From Inquilinus sp052078665 (GTDB lineage Bacteria; Pseudomonadota; Alphaproteobacteria; DSM-16000; Inquilinaceae), in contig NZ_JBQJIK010000020.1 of NCBI RefSeq assembly GCF_052078665.1, positions 36,008-100,007 of the forward strand: a stretch of 64,000 bases of DNA, in the 5' to 3' direction. Below are positions 33,260 through 41,789 of this stretch, piece after piece. The position numbers were made by a program, and so were the translations under genes. Within the stretch, counting starts at the first letter, position 1, and each line of letters starts with the position of its first letter. The notes below the pieces were generated by a model. It searched no databases and was not told the origin of the DNA. It worked only from the letters and a program-made list of their open reading frames with translations.

Positions 33260-34434
33260 CGTTCCGTCGCGGTGCCGAGGTCGGGGGCGGCGAAGCTGTG
33301 CAGCAGCAGGCGCACCAGCTCGGCCTGCCGGTGGGTCTCGGTCTTCTCGAACACCTGCTTCAGGTAGTGGCGGGCGGTGCCGATCGAGATGCCCAGGCTT
33401 TCGGCGGCCTCCGCCGGGCCGAGGCCGCCGGCGATCAGCGCCGCCAGGTCGGATTCGCGCCGGGTCAGGCCATAGGCGCTGGCCAGGCCGGCGGTGTCGA
33501 TGCGGCAGCGGCGGTCGGGGTCGGAGATCAGCACCGCCACCGCGCCCGGCTCGCCGGGGACCGCGCCGCGGTCCGCTGACGGGGCCGGAATGACGCTCAG
33601 GATCAGCGGCCCGTTCGGCGGCCGCCGCGACACCGGGATGCGCAGCATCGTGGCGGCGGCACGGTTCAGCGCGGCATCGGCCGTGTCCGGCCCGCCGGCC
33701 AGCAGCATCGCCGCGGCGATCGCCTGGTGCAGCGCCCGGGTCTGCGCCGGCAGGGTGGTGGCGATGCCGTAGGCGTCGGCCAGCAGCCCGTCGCGCGCCG
33801 CGATCACCGCCTCGGCCCGCTCGCTGCGGTACACCGGCCGGCCGTGCCGGTCCAGCAGGATCAGGCCGAGGCCCAGCGCGTCGATCGCGGCCAGGGCGCC
33901 GGTGGCGCGCGGGTCGACGCCGGCCAGGCGGCGGTTCAGCTTGCCGGCCTTGGCCAGATGCGGCACCAGGGCCTGCAGCCGGTTCAACTCCTCGGCGCCG
34001 AAATCGCGCTCGGCCAGCGGCCGGCAGATGCGCACGGCGGACCAGCCGGACGTGCCGCGCCACGGCACCGCCACCGCCGCCAGGCCGCCGCCGATCGGCC
34101 GGATCAGCTGCTGGTAGAAATCCGTCCGCTCATAGTCCTTGACCGGCACCAGGGACGACTGGGTGCGGGCGGCTCCGGCCGGGAACCGCTGCATCTGCTC
34201 GGTCCAGAAATCGCTGTGCAGGATCTGGTCGCAGCGGTCGCCGTGCTGCCGCGCATCCATCCGGGAGCAGGTGGAGAGCTGGACGCCGTCGAGGCTGTTG
34301 GTGGTGAACACGGCATGCGAGCCGCCGACCAGGTCGCGCACCGCGTCGAGGCAATGCGGCCACTCCTCCGGCTCCATCGCGGCGTCGTAGATCCGCTGCA
34401 CGGTCCGGAGGATCACCTGCGCGCCCGCGGTCAC
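33256..34434 (-). CDS. LuxR-family transcriptional regulator
   Basis: The 392-residue protein has a long N-terminal sensory region (residues 1-320) of unknown ligand and a C-terminal LuxR/GerE helix-turn-helix at about residues 328-385 ('LTRRESDLAALIAGGLGPAEAAESLGISIGTARHYLKQVFEKT'). The N-terminus is unlike autoinducer-binding or receiver domains. There is no adjacent histidine kinase. It is convergent with the LysR gene. Confidence 0.87.
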   Translation of the reverse strand: MTAGAQVILRTVQRIYDAAMEPEEWPHCLDAVRDLVGGSHAVFTTNSLDGVQLSTCSRMDARQHGDRCDQILHSDFWTEQMQRFPAGAARTQSSLVPVKDYERTDFYQQLIRPIGGGLAAVAVPWRGTSGWSAVRICRPLAERDFGAEELNRLQALVPHLAKAGKLNRRLAGVDPRATGALAAIDALGLGLILLDRHGRPVYRSERAEAVIAARDGLLADAYGIATTLPAQTRALHQAIAAAMLLAGGPDTADAALNRAAATMLRIPVSRRPPNGPLILSVIPAPSADRGAVPGEPGAVAVLISDPDRRCRIDTAGLASAYGLTRRESDLAALIAGGLGPAEAAESLGISIGTARHYLKQVFEKTETHRQAELVRLLLHSFAAPDLGTATER

Positions 34435-34766
34435 CCGGCCACCCCCCCGTGGTTCGCCGGATCGAAACCAACCGCCGCCTGCGCGCCGCCCGCAAGTCGA
34501 TCATGGAACACCGGCATTCCCGCGCTCCAAAATATCCTAGAACAGGAAAATACGCCGCTAGTCGAGCCGCCCGATTCCTCAACAACGCCGATCCACGAGG
34601 ACGACATCGCGGCGATGCCGCGACCGTCTTCCTCGATCGGAAGGATCATACCGTGTTTTTCTCGATGCCATTAGAGCACTTTTATTATGGCAACGGTGTG
34701 GAGCCGCGGCGGCAAAGCCGCGGCGATTCGCGCATGGGATGATGAAAAGCCTCGGGCCGGCTGATC
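34435..34766. other. Gap between the LuxR-type gene and cobT
   Basis: These 332 bases contain no supported gene. They are noticeably more A/T-rich than the surroundings around 34530-34690, and hold an 8-bp stem-loop (34703-34710 with 34717-34724) near the end of the cobT transcript. Promoter elements for the LuxR-type gene should be here, but I cannot point to clear boxes. Confidence 0.5.
34703..34724 (-). terminator. Stem-loop downstream of cobT
   Basis: GCCGCGGC arms (34703-34710, 34717-34724) flank a 6-base loop about 45 bases beyond the cobT stop. It has no T-run, so it is only a candidate terminator. Confidence 0.4.
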
Positions 34767-36623
34767 TCAGCTCGCCCGGCGCATCGTGACGGCCTTCTTC
34801 GGCTCCTCGTCGAACAGCTCGGCCAGCTTGTCGATCATCGTGCCGCCCAGCTGCTCGGCGTCGACGATGGTCACGGCGCGGCGGTAGTAGCGGGTCACGT
34901 CATGGCCGATGCCGATCGCCACCAGCTCCACCGGCGACCAGCGCTCGATGTATTCGATCACCTGCTTCAGGTGCCGCTCGAGATAGTTGCCGGGGTTGAC
35001 CGACAGCGTCGAATCATCGACCGGGGCACCGTCGGAGATCACCATCAGGATGCGCCGCTGCTCCTGCCGGCCGACGATGCGGTTGTGGGCCCACAGCAGC
35101 GCCTCGCCGTCGATGTTCTCCTTCAGCACGCCCTCGCGCAGCATCAGGCCGAGATTCTTGCGGGCCCGGCGCCAGGGCGCGTCGGCGGATTTGTAGACGA
35201 TGTGGCGCAGGTCGTTCAGCCGGCCGGGATTCTGCGGCTTGCTCTGCTGGATCCAGCGCTCGCGGGCCATGCCGCCCTTCCAGGCGCGGGTGGTGAAACC
35301 GAGGATCTCGACCTTCACGCCGCAGCGCTCCAGCGTCCGCGCCAGGATGTCGGCGGCGATCGCGGCGATGGTGATCGGCCGGCCGCGCATCGACCCGGAA
35401 TTGTCGATCAGCAGGGTCACGACCGTGTCGCGGAAGTCGGTGTCCTGCTCCATCTTGAAGGACAGCGGCGTCAGCGGGTTGATCACCACGCGGGCGAGGC
35501 GGGCGGCGTCGAGGATGCCCTCCTCCAGGTCGAAGTTCCAGGACCGGGTCTGCTTGGCCATCAGCTTGCGCTGCAGCCGGTTGGCCAGCTTGGCGATCAC
35601 GCCCTGCAGGTGCTGCAGCTGCTGGTCCAGCATCAGCCGCAGCCGCGACAGCTCGTCGGTGTCGCACAGGTCCTCGGCCGCCACCATCTCGTCGAACTGG
35701 GTGGTGAAGGCCTTGTAGTTCAGCCCGTTCGGGTCGAGCGCGCCGGTCTGGTCGTCGCGCCAGGGCTGGCCCGGCGCCTCGGTGTCCTCGGTCAAGAACT
35801 CGTCGGAATCGTCCGACGCCTCCTCCTGCTGGGCGCCCTCGGCGTCGGTCTCGTCGCCGCTCTCCGGGTCGCTGTCGCTGTCGTCGGCCTCGGCGCTGAC
35901 CTGCTCGCCCTCGCGGCCCTGCTCCTCCGGCTGCTCGCCGTCGGCCTTGTCGTCGTCCTCGCCGTCCTCGTCCTCCTGGCTCTCGTCCTCCTGGCCGACA
36001 TCGACGTCGAGCTCGGCCAGCAGATGCTTGGCGCAGCGGGCATAGGCCTCCTGGTCGTCCATCGAATCAGCCAGCTCGTGCAGCGACCGGCCGATGCGGC
36101 CTTCCAGCCAGGACCGCCACAGCTCGGCGGCATGGCGGGCGTTCGGCGGCGGCTTCTCGCCGGTCATCGCCTCGCGCGCGGCCAGCCGCACCGCCTCGGC
36201 CAGCGGCACCTGCTCGCGCTCGGTGACGCGGTCCAGCCCCTGGCGCTTGAAGCGGTCGTCCAGCGCCGCCGCCAGGTTGCCGGCGACGCCGGCCATCTGG
36301 GTGGCGCCGATCGCCTCGCAGCGCGCCTGCTCCAGCGCCTCGAAGGCGGCGCGGGCGACGTCGCCCTGCGGCATGCGGGCGGCGTGGACCTTGGTGCTGT
36401 GGTGGCGCAGGCGCAGCGCCACGGCATCGGCGGCGCCGCGCACCTTGGCGACCTCGGCCGAGGTCAGCAGGCGCGAGGGCTGCGGCAGCCGCGCCCGGGT
36501 GCCGGCGACGCCGGCCGGCTCGCTGGAATAGGCCACGGTGATGTCGGGCCGCTCGGCGATGGCCCGCACCGTCGCCGTGGTGGCGCGCTTGAACACCTCG
36601 ATCGGGCTGTCGTCCTGGGGCAT
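34767..36623 (-). CDS. cobT: Aerobic cobaltochelatase subunit CobT
   Basis: CobT works with CobS and CobN to insert cobalt into hydrogenobyrinic acid a,c-diamide in aerobic B12 synthesis. The 618-residue protein has an N-terminal helical part, a long acidic linker (about residues 210-285, rich in Asp/Glu) and a C-terminal von Willebrand A-like domain with the MIDAS motif 'DNSGSMRG' (407-414). This order is diagnostic. It lies third after the dnaJ-like gene and cobS. CobN is not in the window. Confidence 0.95.
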   Translation of the reverse strand: MPQDDSPIEVFKRATTATVRAIAERPDITVAYSSEPAGVAGTRARLPQPSRLLTSAEVAKVRGAADAVALRLRHHSTKVHAARMPQGDVARAAFEALEQARCEAIGATQMAGVAGNLAAALDDRFKRQGLDRVTEREQVPLAEAVRLAAREAMTGEKPPPNARHAAELWRSWLEGRIGRSLHELADSMDDQEAYARCAKHLLAELDVDVGQEDESQEDEDGEDDDKADGEQPEEQGREGEQVSAEADDSDSDPESGDETDAEGAQQEEASDDSDEFLTEDTEAPGQPWRDDQTGALDPNGLNYKAFTTQFDEMVAAEDLCDTDELSRLRLMLDQQLQHLQGVIAKLANRLQRKLMAKQTRSWNFDLEEGILDAARLARVVINPLTPLSFKMEQDTDFRDTVVTLLIDNSGSMRGRPITIAAIAADILARTLERCGVKVEILGFTTRAWKGGMARERWIQQSKPQNPGRLNDLRHIVYKSADAPWRRARKNLGLMLREGVLKENIDGEALLWAHNRIVGRQEQRRILMVISDGAPVDDSTLSVNPGNYLERHLKQVIEYIERWSPVELVAIGIGHDVTRYYRRAVTIVDAEQLGGTMIDKLAELFDEEPKKAVTMRRAS

Positions 36624-36666
36624 CGCCTGCTTCGTCTCTGCGGCTTTCGCCGCTGTCTCCTCAGTC

Positions 36667-36744
36667 TGTCATTGCCGGGCTTGACCCGGCAATCCAGAGG
36701 GTGTCGACGCTCTCTGGATGCCCGGGTCAAGCCCGGGCATGACA
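36667..36744. repeat. Long interspersed palindromic repeat between cobS and cobT
   Basis: The 78 bases from 36667 to 36744 begin TGTCATTGCCGGGC and end GCCCGGGCATGACA, with nested inverted arms around TTGACCCGG/CCGGGTCAA and a central CCAGAG/CTCTGG pair. This is the layout of REP-type palindromes found in alphaproteobacterial intergenic regions. It would form a stable hairpin inside the cobS-cobT transcript. Confidence 0.75.
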
Positions 36745-36756
36745 GGAAAAATAGGC

Positions 36757-37737
36757 TTACGCCAGATGGGCGCGGACGCCGCTTTCCGGCAGCTCGGTGC
36801 CGAAGCAGCGCTGGTAGTACTCGGCCACGGTCGAGCGCTCGACCTCGTCGCATTTGTTCAGGAAGGTCAGGCGGAAGGCGAAGCCGACATCGCCGAAGAT
36901 GCGTGAATTCTCGGCCCAGGTGATCACCGTGCGCGGCGACATGACGGTCGAGATGTCGCCACCGATGAAGCCGGCGCGGGTCAGGTCGGCCAGGCGGACC
37001 ATGGCGCTGATCTTGCTGCGGCCTTCCTCGGTGTCGAAGTCCGGCACCTTGGCCAGGACGATCTCGACCTCGGCGTCATGCGGCAGGTAGTTCAGCGTGG
37101 CGACGATCGACCATCGGTCCATCTGGCCCTGGTTGATCTGCTGGGTACCGTGATACAGGCCGGTGGTGTCGCCCAGGCCGACGGTGTTGGCGGTGGAGAA
37201 GATGCGGAAGGCCGGGTGCGGCTTGATCACCCGGTTCTGGTCCAAGAGGGTCAGCTTGCCCTCGACCTCCAGCACGCGCTGGATCACGAACATCACGTCC
37301 GGCCGGCCGGCGTCGTATTCGTCGAACACGATGGCGCAGGGGTTCTGCAGCGCCCAGGGCAGGATGCCCTCGCGGAACTCGGTCACCTGCTTGCCGTCGC
37401 GCAGCACGATGGCGTCCTTGCCGACCAGGTCGATGCGGCTGATGTGGCTGTCCAGGTTGACCCGGACGCAGGGCCAGTTCAGGCGCGCCGCCACCTGCTC
37501 GATATGGGTCGACTTGCCGGTGCCGTGATAGCCCTGGATCATCACCCGCCGGTTGTGGGCGAAGCCGGCCAGGATGGCCATTGTGGTGTCGCGGTCGAAC
37601 CGGTAGGCGGTGTCGACATCCGGCACGTGCTGCGTCGCGGCGGAGAAGGCGGGCACCTGCAGGTCGCTGTCGATGCCGAAGGTCTGCCGCACGGACACCT
37701 TGATGTCGGGCAGCGTCGAGGAGGTGTCAGCGCTCAT
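36757..37737 (-). CDS. cobS: Aerobic cobaltochelatase subunit CobS
   Basis: CobS is the AAA+ ATPase that drives cobalt insertion with CobT. The 326 residues show 'LPDIKVSVRQTFGIDSDLQVPAFS', Walker A 'GYHGTGKST' (69-77) and Walker B 'CAIVFDEYDAG' (from about 134). The ATG at 37737 gives the usual CobS N-terminus; an earlier in-frame ATG at 37755 adds six residues. It follows the dnaJ-like gene by 34 bases. Confidence 0.96.
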   Translation of the reverse strand: MSADTSSTLPDIKVSVRQTFGIDSDLQVPAFSAATQHVPDVDTAYRFDRDTTMAILAGFAHNRRVMIQGYHGTGKSTHIEQVAARLNWPCVRVNLDSHISRIDLVGKDAIVLRDGKQVTEFREGILPWALQNPCAIVFDEYDAGRPDVMFVIQRVLEVEGKLTLLDQNRVIKPHPAFRIFSTANTVGLGDTTGLYHGTQQINQGQMDRWSIVATLNYLPHDAEVEIVLAKVPDFDTEEGRSKISAMVRLADLTRAGFIGGDISTVMSPRTVITWAENSRIFGDVGFAFRLTFLNKCDEVERSTVAEYYQRCFGTELPESGVRAHLA

Positions 37738-37771
37738 GATCCAGTCGAAGTCCAAGTTCCAGAGTATCGGT

Positions 37772-38353
37772 TCACGAGGCGAAGCCGGCCTTCAGCACGC
37801 TGTAGGCGTGGTTGATGGTCTTGAACTTCTCCTCGGCATCGCGGCTCCCGCCATTGGCGTCCGGGTGATGCAGTTTGACAAGAGCCTTGTAGCGGGCCTT
37901 GAGGGTTTTCAGGTCGAAGGGAGGAGCCAGCTCGAGCGTCTTCATCGCGCTCTCCTGCTCGGTCGGGGGGCGGCCCTGCTTCGCCTCCTCCTGCGCCTCG
38001 CGGCCGGCGTGGAAGGGGTTGTCGCCCGCGCCTTCGGCGAAGCTCTCATAGATCCGGGTGCGCAGCCGCTGCTCGGCCCGCCATGACCCCATCGGCCAGG
38101 TCGGCCGGTCCCACACCGTGTCGCGCCGCGCCTCGCGCTCGATCTGGTCGGCGCTCATGCCCTGGTAATAGTTCCAGGCGCGGTTGTACTCCCGCACATG
38201 CTCCAGGCAGAACCACCAGTAGTCGTTCAGCCGCTGCCGCGATTTCGGCGCCCGGAACTCCCCGGCGCAGGCACAGTCCGGGTGGTCGCAGCGGCGCATC
38301 GCCGGCGCCGGCTCCTCGAATGCCCGGTACTCTCTGCGGTTCGCAGTGGCCAT
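37772..38353 (-). CDS. DnaJ-domain protein with N-terminal cysteine cluster
   Basis: The 193-residue protein has a C-terminal J-domain with the HPD motif at 163-165 ('LVKLHHPDANGG'), so it should stimulate an Hsp70 ATPase. The N-terminal part holds 'RRCDHPDCACAGEF' and 'WWFCLEHV', four Cys that could bind zinc. This arrangement next to cobS and bolA is common in alphaproteobacteria. Its job there may be cobaltochelatase assembly, which is inference. The start at 38353 was chosen because the Cys-rich homology begins soon after. Confidence 0.88.
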   Translation of the reverse strand: MATANRREYRAFEEPAPAMRRCDHPDCACAGEFRAPKSRQRLNDYWWFCLEHVREYNRAWNYYQGMSADQIEREARRDTVWDRPTWPMGSWRAEQRLRTRIYESFAEGAGDNPFHAGREAQEEAKQGRPPTEQESAMKTLELAPPFDLKTLKARYKALVKLHHPDANGGSRDAEEKFKTINHAYSVLKAGFAS

Positions 38354-38517
38354 GGTGCGAGTATGGGGAGGGTGTTTTCGCCTGACAAGTCGACGCGGCG
38401 GAAATCTGCCCTGCCCTCGTGTCGCAGCATCGGGGCTTGCTTCATATGGGAATATCGTGCCCTCCCGCCGCGGCGCCGCCTCTGCTATCACCAGAGGCCG
38501 GATCGAGGAGAGGACCG

Positions 38518-38808
38518 ATGCAGATCGCCGACCGCATGCGCCGCAAGATCGAGCAGGCGCTGGCCCCGGCCCAGCTCGAGATCATCGACGACAGCCACCG
38601 CCATGCGGGGCATGCCGGGCATGACGGCCGCGGCGAAAGCCATTTCCGGGTGCTGGTGGTGTCCGAGGCCTTCGCCGGCAAGTCGCGGGTCGAGCGGCAG
38701 CGCCTGGTCTACGACCTGCTGGCGGCCGAGCTGCAGGACCGGGTGCACGCCCTGTCGCTGACCACCCGGACTCCGGAAGAGGCGGCGAAGGCAGGCGCCC
38801 GCGGCTGA
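38518..38808 (+). CDS. bolA: BolA-family protein
   Basis: The 96-residue protein fits BolA: 'IEQALAPAQLEIIDDSHRHAGHAGH', 'ESHFRVLVVSEAFAGKSRVERQRLVYDLLAAEL' with the class-defining helix, and His residues that bind [2Fe-2S] with monothiol glutaredoxins. It acts in iron-sulfur trafficking. The ATG at 38518 has GGAGAGGA upstream. It is divergent from the dnaJ-like/cobS/cobT genes. Confidence 0.94.
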   Translation: MQIADRMRRKIEQALAPAQLEIIDDSHRHAGHAGHDGRGESHFRVLVVSEAFAGKSRVERQRLVYDLLAAELQDRVHALSLTTRTPEEAAKAGARG

Positions 38809-38854
38809 CGCCTGCGGCCCCGTCTAGCGCCACCGTGCCGGTGCCGTGGCCGAG

Positions 38855-39247
38855 CTACGTCTCGAAGCGACCCGTGGTGTCACGATCTCGGTCGTATCGT
38901 CGCGTGAGCGGAAACGGCGGCAACCAGGATTCGCGACGAATGATCCAGCTTTCGTAGGTCGGCATCAGCTGGTCAGGAGCATCCAGGGATCCCAGGTTCA
39001 CTTCGACTTCGTCTGCGCTGCGCCCGAAAACGGACGAACCGCAGCGGGGGCAGAAAAACCGCCCGGCGTAGTCGCGTGTTTCGCCGTCGATCGTCACCGC
39101 ATCCTGAGGGAAGATCGCGGAGGCGTGAAACAAGGCCCCATGATGCTTGCGGCAGTCGAGACAGTGGCAAAGGCCGACCCGGTACGGACGTCCCGACGCC
39201 ACGATCCGGACGTTGCCGCACAGGCAGCCGCCCGTGAATCGGTCCAT
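38855..39247 (-). CDS. GFA-family (CENP-V/GFA) zinc protein
   Basis: The 130-residue protein has the zinc-binding cysteine set of the GFA family: 'GGCLCGNV', 'CHCLDCRKHHG' and 'FFCPRCGSSVF'. Members are named after glutathione-dependent formaldehyde-activating enzyme, but most have no proven activity. The ATG at 39247 was preferred because homology starts at 'FTGGCLCG'. Confidence 0.9.
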   Translation of the reverse strand: MDRFTGGCLCGNVRIVASGRPYRVGLCHCLDCRKHHGALFHASAIFPQDAVTIDGETRDYAGRFFCPRCGSSVFGRSADEVEVNLGSLDAPDQLMPTYESWIIRRESWLPPFPLTRRYDRDRDTTGRFET

Positions 39248-39339
39248 GCTGCGTCTCCTCCACAATCAAGCGGTCGGAATGCTTACAACGAACCCCGCTG
39301 AGCGGCCATCAAGGATGCACGACGGCCGTGTCGCCGACC

Positions 39340-39918
39340 TCACGCGTTCGGCCCGGCCAGCGCCACCAGCTTTTCCCTGACCCCCCGCAGGATCTCGTCC
39401 GACAGCGCCGGGTCGGACACGGCGCGGGCCAGGGCCACGGCGCCGGCCAGGGCGCTGATGGCCAGCAGCGCGTCGGCGCGGGTGGCGGCCGGGTTTTTCG
39501 CCCGCAGCAGCGCCAAAAACGTCTCCATGCTGGCCTCGATGTGCCGGGTGAAGGCTTCCCGAGGCCGGTCCTGCAGCCGCCCGGCCTCGCTGGCCAGGGC
39601 GGCCACGGCGCAGCCCGCCGCCGGCGCGTCGCGATGCGCCGGGCTCAGATACTCGGCGACGATCTCGGCGTAGCCGGCGCCCGCCTCGCGCGCGGCGGCG
39701 GTGGTCGCCCGGCTCTGCTCCAGCGCCTCCTCCAGCGCCTCGGCCACCAGCTCGTCGCGCGAGCCGAAATGGCGGTAGAAGCCGCCATGGGTCAGCCCGG
39801 CCTCCTGCATCAGCTCGGCGACGCCGACGGACCCGACCCCCGCCTCGCGGAAGCGGCCGGCGGCGATGCGCACGATGCGGTCGTGGCTGGCCGCCTTGTC
39901 CTGTCGCGAATGGCCCAA
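39340..39918 (-). CDS. TetR-family regulator
   Basis: The 192-residue protein has the N-terminal helix-turn-helix 'DRIVRIAAGRFREAGVGSVGVAELMQEAGLTHGGFYRHFGSRDEL' and a ligand domain. It is divergent from an SDR gene, with two short palindromes in the 132-base gap, so it probably represses that gene and itself. Confidence 0.92.
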   Translation of the reverse strand: MGHSRQDKAASHDRIVRIAAGRFREAGVGSVGVAELMQEAGLTHGGFYRHFGSRDELVAEALEEALEQSRATTAAAREAGAGYAEIVAEYLSPAHRDAPAAGCAVAALASEAGRLQDRPREAFTRHIEASMETFLALLRAKNPAATRADALLAISALAGAVALARAVSDPALSDEILRGVREKLVALAGPNA

Positions 39919-39953
39919 CGAAAGATCCTCCTCGGCCGGTCATTGACAATCAG

Positions 39954-39996
39954 GATGATGGTTATCATCTTCCCGATCGAGATGACGATCATCATC
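39954..39996. promoter_or_regulatory. Two palindromes between TetR and SDR genes
   Basis: GATGAT-GGTT-ATCATC (39954-39969) and GATGA-CGATCA-TCATC (39981-39996) are similar inverted repeats sharing the GATGA/TCATC half-site. A TTGACA at 39943-39948 may be a -35 box. They are probable TetR operators. Confidence 0.6.
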
Positions 39997-40050
39997 CAGA
40001 ATATGGGCTCGGCCGGCCGTCGCCGCCAGCCCGGATCGCAGGAGAGCGAG

Positions 40051-40824
40051 ATGAGGTTGCAGGACAAGGTTGCGCTGATCACCGGCGGCAATGCCGGCAT
40101 CGGCCTGGCGACGGCCCGGCTGTTCGTGGCCGAGGGCGCGAAGGTGGTGATCACCGGCCGCAACCGCGAGACGCTGGATGCCGCGGCGCGCGAACTGGGC
40201 GACGCCGTGCTGGCGCTGCAGGCCGACACGGCGGATGCCGCGGCGATGGAGCGGGCGGCGGCCCGGGCGGTGGAGCGCTTCGGCCGGCTCGACATCGTCT
40301 TCGCCAATGCCGGCATCGGCGGCATGACCCCGCTCGGCCAGACCTCGTTCGAGCAGTTCGAGCAGATCGTCCGCGTCAACCTGACCGGCGTGTTCTTCGC
40401 GGTGCAGGCGGCGCTGCCGCATCTCAAGGCCGGCGCCTCGATCATCCTCACCAGCTCGGTGCACAGCAGGCTCGGCGCGGCCGGCTGGTCGGCCTATGCC
40501 GCCAGCAAGGGCGGCATCCGGTCGATGGGCAAGGTGCTGGCGTCGGAGCTGGCGCCGCGCGGCATCCGGGTGAACGTGGTCTCGCCCGGCGCGACCGACA
40601 CCGACATCTGGTCGGCCGTGGCGCCGACGCCGGAGGGCCGCGCGGCGCTGGTGCAGCGCCTCAGCCGCGGCATCCCGCTCGGCCGCATGGGCAAGCCGGA
40701 GGAGGTGGCGAAGACCGTGCTGTTCCTGGCCTCGGACGACGCCAGCTACGTCCAGGGCGTCGACCTGTTCGTCGACGGCGGCGCCACCGGCTCGCCCTCG
40801 GGGGCGCCGGTGTATCGAGGGTAG
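40051..40824 (+). CDS. Short-chain dehydrogenase/reductase
   Basis: The 257-residue classical SDR has 'LITGGNAGIGLATARLF', 'FANAGIG', Ser in 'ILTSSVHS' and Tyr-x3-Lys in 'YAASKGG', followed by 'VSPGATDTDIW'. It uses NAD(P) and the substrate is unknown. GGAGAG precedes the ATG. It is the likely target of the divergent TetR protein. Confidence 0.93.
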   Translation: MRLQDKVALITGGNAGIGLATARLFVAEGAKVVITGRNRETLDAAARELGDAVLALQADTADAAAMERAAARAVERFGRLDIVFANAGIGGMTPLGQTSFEQFEQIVRVNLTGVFFAVQAALPHLKAGASIILTSSVHSRLGAAGWSAYAASKGGIRSMGKVLASELAPRGIRVNVVSPGATDTDIWSAVAPTPEGRAALVQRLSRGIPLGRMGKPEEVAKTVLFLASDDASYVQGVDLFVDGGATGSPSGAPVYRG

Positions 40825-40859
40825 ACGGGATGCCGATACTGTCGGCGCTTCATGGGTCG

Positions 40860-41786
40860 TCAGCGGCCCATGAAGCGTTCGAATCTCTCTGCCAATCGAT
40901 CCCGGTCGGGGTAGTCGCGGGGCCTCCTAGGCAGCCGGATGGCTTGGCCGGCCATGTCCTTGAAGCCGTGTTCAAGCATCGGGCCGTCATCGATCGATAG
41001 TAGGGCCTCGCTGACGTGAATCCGGAAGTCCGGATCGATCCCAATCAGGTTTGCATCGAAGGCGGCGTGGTGGATTTTCGACATCGGCAGACCATTCGGA
41101 ACGATCGGCTGTCCGAGGTCGATGTGACCATCGGCGATAATGTGGGCGGCGTCGAGTAGCCGTGGCTCTGGCAAGCCGGAGAAGGCACAGCGGTTGCCAT
41201 AGGCGGTCAGAACAGCTTCTCGGAATGTCGCTTGATGAAGACGCTGGCGGATGAGCTGGAAGCTGTATCGACGGGCTGGTGGTTCGCTCACACCCCAGAC
41301 GATCTTGGCTTCCGATGTCTCCGCAATGGCTGAAAACGCCAGTTGCACCTTCAGTTCGGACGGCCGCCATTCGGCAACATAGGTCGGCCAGATTTTCATG
41401 TAGCGGGTAGGCGCAACCCCAAGGAAATAGAGGATCGGGGTCTGCGTCTCCCATGCTTCGCGAAGCCAGCGATTGTCGGCGGCGGCAGGATCCGTGCTCA
41501 TGAAGGCATAGTCGATCAGTTCGTCGCCGCGCTCGATCTGCTCGTGAACACGGAGTTGATCATCGTACCAGACCCGCGCTCCAGTCCGCGGGTAGGCAGT
41601 GAGCACGCTGAGAACATAGTCCATGACTTTCGGCTTGAAGATGCCACGCCGTGGATTGATGAGCGGTATCCGCTGGCCTGCAAACGAGAAGCCTGTACGA
41701 AGCTGTTCCGACGTCAGGATATCGCCGACGGTTATTCGCTCGACATGTTCGACGGCCGCCATGCGGATTTGAGCGTCGCGGCTCAC
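40860..41786 (-). CDS. HNH endonuclease with N-terminal binding domain
   Basis: The 308-residue protein has a C-terminal HNH nuclease ('YGNRCAFSG', 'LDAAHIIADG', 'NGLPMSKIHHAAFDANLIGI', residues about 195-260). The N-terminal domain has 'GFSFAGQRIPLINPRRGIFKP' and 'PILYFLGVAPTRYMKIWP', a pairing common in HNH restriction enzymes where it probably reads DNA. The GTG start is 3 bases after the stop of the next HNH gene, so both are co-transcribed. Base composition is less GC-rich than the neighbours, suggesting transfer. I found no methyltransferase, so a modification-dependent mode is likely. Confidence 0.87.
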   Translation of the reverse strand: MSRDAQIRMAAVEHVERITVGDILTSEQLRTGFSFAGQRIPLINPRRGIFKPKVMDYVLSVLTAYPRTGARVWYDDQLRVHEQIERGDELIDYAFMSTDPAAADNRWLREAWETQTPILYFLGVAPTRYMKIWPTYVAEWRPSELKVQLAFSAIAETSEAKIVWGVSEPPARRYSFQLIRQRLHQATFREAVLTAYGNRCAFSGLPEPRLLDAAHIIADGHIDLGQPIVPNGLPMSKIHHAAFDANLIGIDPDFRIHVSEALLSIDDGPMLEHGFKDMAGQAIRLPRRPRDYPDRDRLAERFERFMGR

Positions 41787-41789
41787 CGA

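Noticed and set aside
36624..38517. Cobalamin riboswitch near the cob genes
   Set aside because: I looked for a structured leader upstream of the dnaJ-like gene and in the cobS-cobT gap and found only a REP-type palindrome, not a B12-box-like element.
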